In this document: positions 4,769-5,983 of the stretch, one piece after another
Layout: each line of letters starts with the position of its first letter
How positions within the stretch are numbered: the first letter of the stretch is position 1
Position numbers and translations under genes: made by a program
Notes under the pieces: generated by a model
Seen by the model: the letters and a program-made list of their open reading frames with translations, nothing else
The model's database searches: none
Told to the model about the DNA's origin: nothing
Source of the DNA: an uncultured Planctomycetia bacterium
GTDB lineage: Bacteria > Planctomycetota > UBA1135 > GCA-002686595
NCBI GenBank assembly: GCA_938003765.1
Contig: CALKYE010000083.1
Coordinates: 1 to 5,983, forward strand
DNA: 5,983 nucleotides
Direction of reading: 5' to 3'

Positions 4769-5983
4769 CTACGGCTCGAGGTAGAACTCGACCGCGTCGG
4801 AGAGGTTGACGTTGTGCGAGGCGCCCGGGTCGCGGCTGTAGAACTGCGCGCGCACGTGCTGGCCCGCGAAGAGCTCGGGGTCGTTCGAAGCGAAGGTCCA
4901 GGCATTGAAGTCGCGCACGAGAGCGCCCGAGCAGTCGTTCGCGGGCGAGAGCGAGCCGCCGGAGTTCACGAGCGAGGTGCGGCGCAGCGGCGGCGCAACG
5001 CACAGCGTGCCGCCGAGCCATGGAAGTGCTGCTCGACCGTTCGCGCCGTAGATCAGCATGCCGTTCTGCCGGTTGCGCACGTTGCGCGCGGCGACGCGGA
5101 AGCCGCTCGATGCCGAGACGCTGGGAGTGCCCTGCGCCTCGATCGCCGGCACACAGCCGAGCGTGTTGGTCTGCGCGGTGCAGTAGGTCTGCGGGGTGAG
5201 GCAGTTCGCTTCGTAGAGGTGAACCTCACCGAAGTCGGGGCCGTAGGTGTCCGCAAACGGCTTTGACGCGACCCAATGGCTTCCCGTCGCGTTCATGGCC
5301 ACATGGCGACCGAACTGGCCTTCGTCTTGTTGCAGGGGCGCTTGGTGGGTCGCCAGTCGAGTCGAGCCGCCGGGGAACAGCGCGAACTCCTCGACGACAC
5401 CTCGATAGGTTCCGGAGTACTGCGCCGGCGCGCCGACGATTAGTCGATCGCCTGCCGAGTTCAGCGCAAGGTGGAATCCGAACGAACCGCTCGAGGTCGG
5501 CGTCGACGGCAGAACCACAGAGTCGTAGCTCCACGTGGTGGCGCCGCGCCGCATGATCGTGACGGCGCCCTGCATGTACACGAGCCGGCTGTCGCTCGAG
5601 TTGCCGACTGCCAGCGTCTCGCCGCGCGCGTCGAGGTCCATTGCCATGCCGAAGCCGGGGCTGGGCAGTCCGGTGGGATCGAACAGCTTCGCGCGCTGCA
5701 CCCACGCGGTCCCGACGTTCTCGTAGATGTAGATCGATGAGGACTGGATGGAGTTGATCGCCGCCTTGGCCCGCATCGCGAGCACCTTGCCGTCGCCGGA
5801 GAGCGAGATCGAAAGACCAACCGCGTAGCTGTAGATCTGATCGGTAGGAACCACCGTCGCCTCGTGGACCCAATTCCCGCTGCTGTGGCGATACACCTCG
5901 ACGGCGCCGGGCACGTAGGTCGCCCACGGCGAGCGATCAGGTGCGCCCACGACGATCACGCTGCCGTCGTCGCTCATGTCGAC
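4769..5983 (-). CDS. Secreted FG-GAP/propeller-like repeat protein, C-terminal part (5' end beyond window)
   Basis: The 404 in-frame residues present are the C-terminal part of a larger protein; the frame is open to the right edge (VD precedes the ATG at 5977, which is probably internal). Numbering from that ATG, residues 1-258 form about five repeats of 45-55 residues. Each has a pattern such as LSGDGKVLA, LDARGETLAVG or LNSAGDRLIVGAP, then a strand like GAVEVYR or GAVTIMRR and an aromatic turn such as NWVHEA. This fits FG-GAP/integrin-like beta-propeller blades on extracellular proteins. Residues 259-402 form a separate module with all five cysteines (259, 266, 275, 326, 349) and motifs YCTAQTNTLGC, PSVSASSGF, NDCSGALVRDFN and LSDAVEFYLEP. 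I remember this module from the ends of many secreted planctomycete proteins, where it may be a sorting or surface-anchoring tail; that role is unproven. The gene is convergent with the sigma operon. No enzymatic motif is visible and the specific function is unknown. Confidence 0.82.
   Translation of the reverse strand, partial: VDMSDDGSVIVVGAPDRSPWATYVPGAVEVYRHSSGNWVHEATVVPTDQIYSYAVGLSISLSGDGKVLAMRAKAAINSIQSSSIYIYENVGTAWVQRAKLFDPTGLPSPGFGMAMDLDARGETLAVGNSSDSRLVYMQGAVTIMRRGATTWSYDSVVLPSTPTSSGSFGFHLALNSAGDRLIVGAPAQYSGTYRGVVEEFALFPGGSTRLATHQAPLQQDEGQFGRHVAMNATGSHWVASKPFADTYGPDFGEVHLYEANCLTPQTYCTAQTNTLGCVPAIEAQGTPSVSASSGFRVAARNVRNRQNGMLIYGANGRAALPWLGGTLCVAPPLRRTSLVNSGGSLSPANDCSGALVRDFNAWTFASNDPELFAGQHVRAQFYSRDPGASHNVNLSDAVEFYLEP
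5204..5983 (-). repeat. Tandem FG-GAP-like protein repeats (about five units)
   Basis: Within the minus-strand repeat protein, units begin near 5977, 5824, 5656, 5485 and 5314, so the spacing is about 150-170 bases. Each contains a D/A/S-x-x-G-x-x-L/I-x-V core (SDDGSVIVVG, SGDGKVLAM, DARGETLAVG, NSAGDRLIVG, NATGSHWVA) and three units open with a glycine-phenylalanine pair (PGFGMAM, GSFGFHLAL, GQFGRHVAM). The units are divergent at the DNA level, so these are old protein repeats, not a recent tandem duplication. More units probably lie beyond the right edge. Confidence 0.65.

Noticed and set aside
3605..4905. Two long minus-strand open frames opposite the anti-sigma-like gene
   Set aside because: They are arginine-rich antisense shadows; the plus strand carries a recognisable membrane segment and thioredoxin fold, and one frame crosses the terminator.

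Overview
The window is about 6 kb of very GC-rich bacterial DNA (roughly 70% GC by eye, with coding third positions almost all G or C). The best taxonomic hint is the protein running in from the right edge. It has FG-GAP/propeller-like repeats followed by a cysteine-bearing C-terminal module that I remember as recurring on secreted proteins of high-GC Planctomycetes. This assignment is inference. No rRNA, tRNA, CRISPR array, insertion sequence or attachment site is visible.

Layout, left to right. (1) 1-1325, minus strand: rimO, a radical-SAM methylthiotransferase acting on ribosomal protein S12, complete except for a few C-terminal residues cut by the left edge. (2) 1326-1675: a divergent intergenic region with no recognisable gene. 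(3) 1676-2113, plus strand: a thioredoxin-2 (TrxC-type) protein with an N-terminal four-cysteine zinc ribbon and a WCGPC active site. (4) 2114-2740: 627 bp without a convincing gene; it holds a short hairpin after trxC and a weak, possibly decayed minus-strand reading frame. (5) 2741-3316 and 3313-4557, plus strand: an ECF sigma factor whose stop codon overlaps the start of a membrane-anchored anti-sigma-like protein. The predicted extracytoplasmic part of the latter is a thioredoxin-fold domain with a CPWC motif followed by a helical, TPR-like tail. (6) 4558-4768: a spacer with a strong intrinsic terminator. (7) 4769-5983, minus strand: the C-terminal part of the large secreted repeat protein, convergent with the sigma operon.

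The most interesting unit is the sigma/anti-sigma pair. An anti-sigma factor whose only two cysteines form a CPWC motif in a thioredoxin-like domain outside the membrane suggests a sensor that reads thiol/disulfide state, or a bound client, in the envelope and passes it to a cytoplasmic ECF sigma factor. The nearby zinc-ribbon thioredoxin could belong to the same response, but nothing in the sequence links them beyond proximity. The rimO and repeat-protein genes look like unrelated neighbours.
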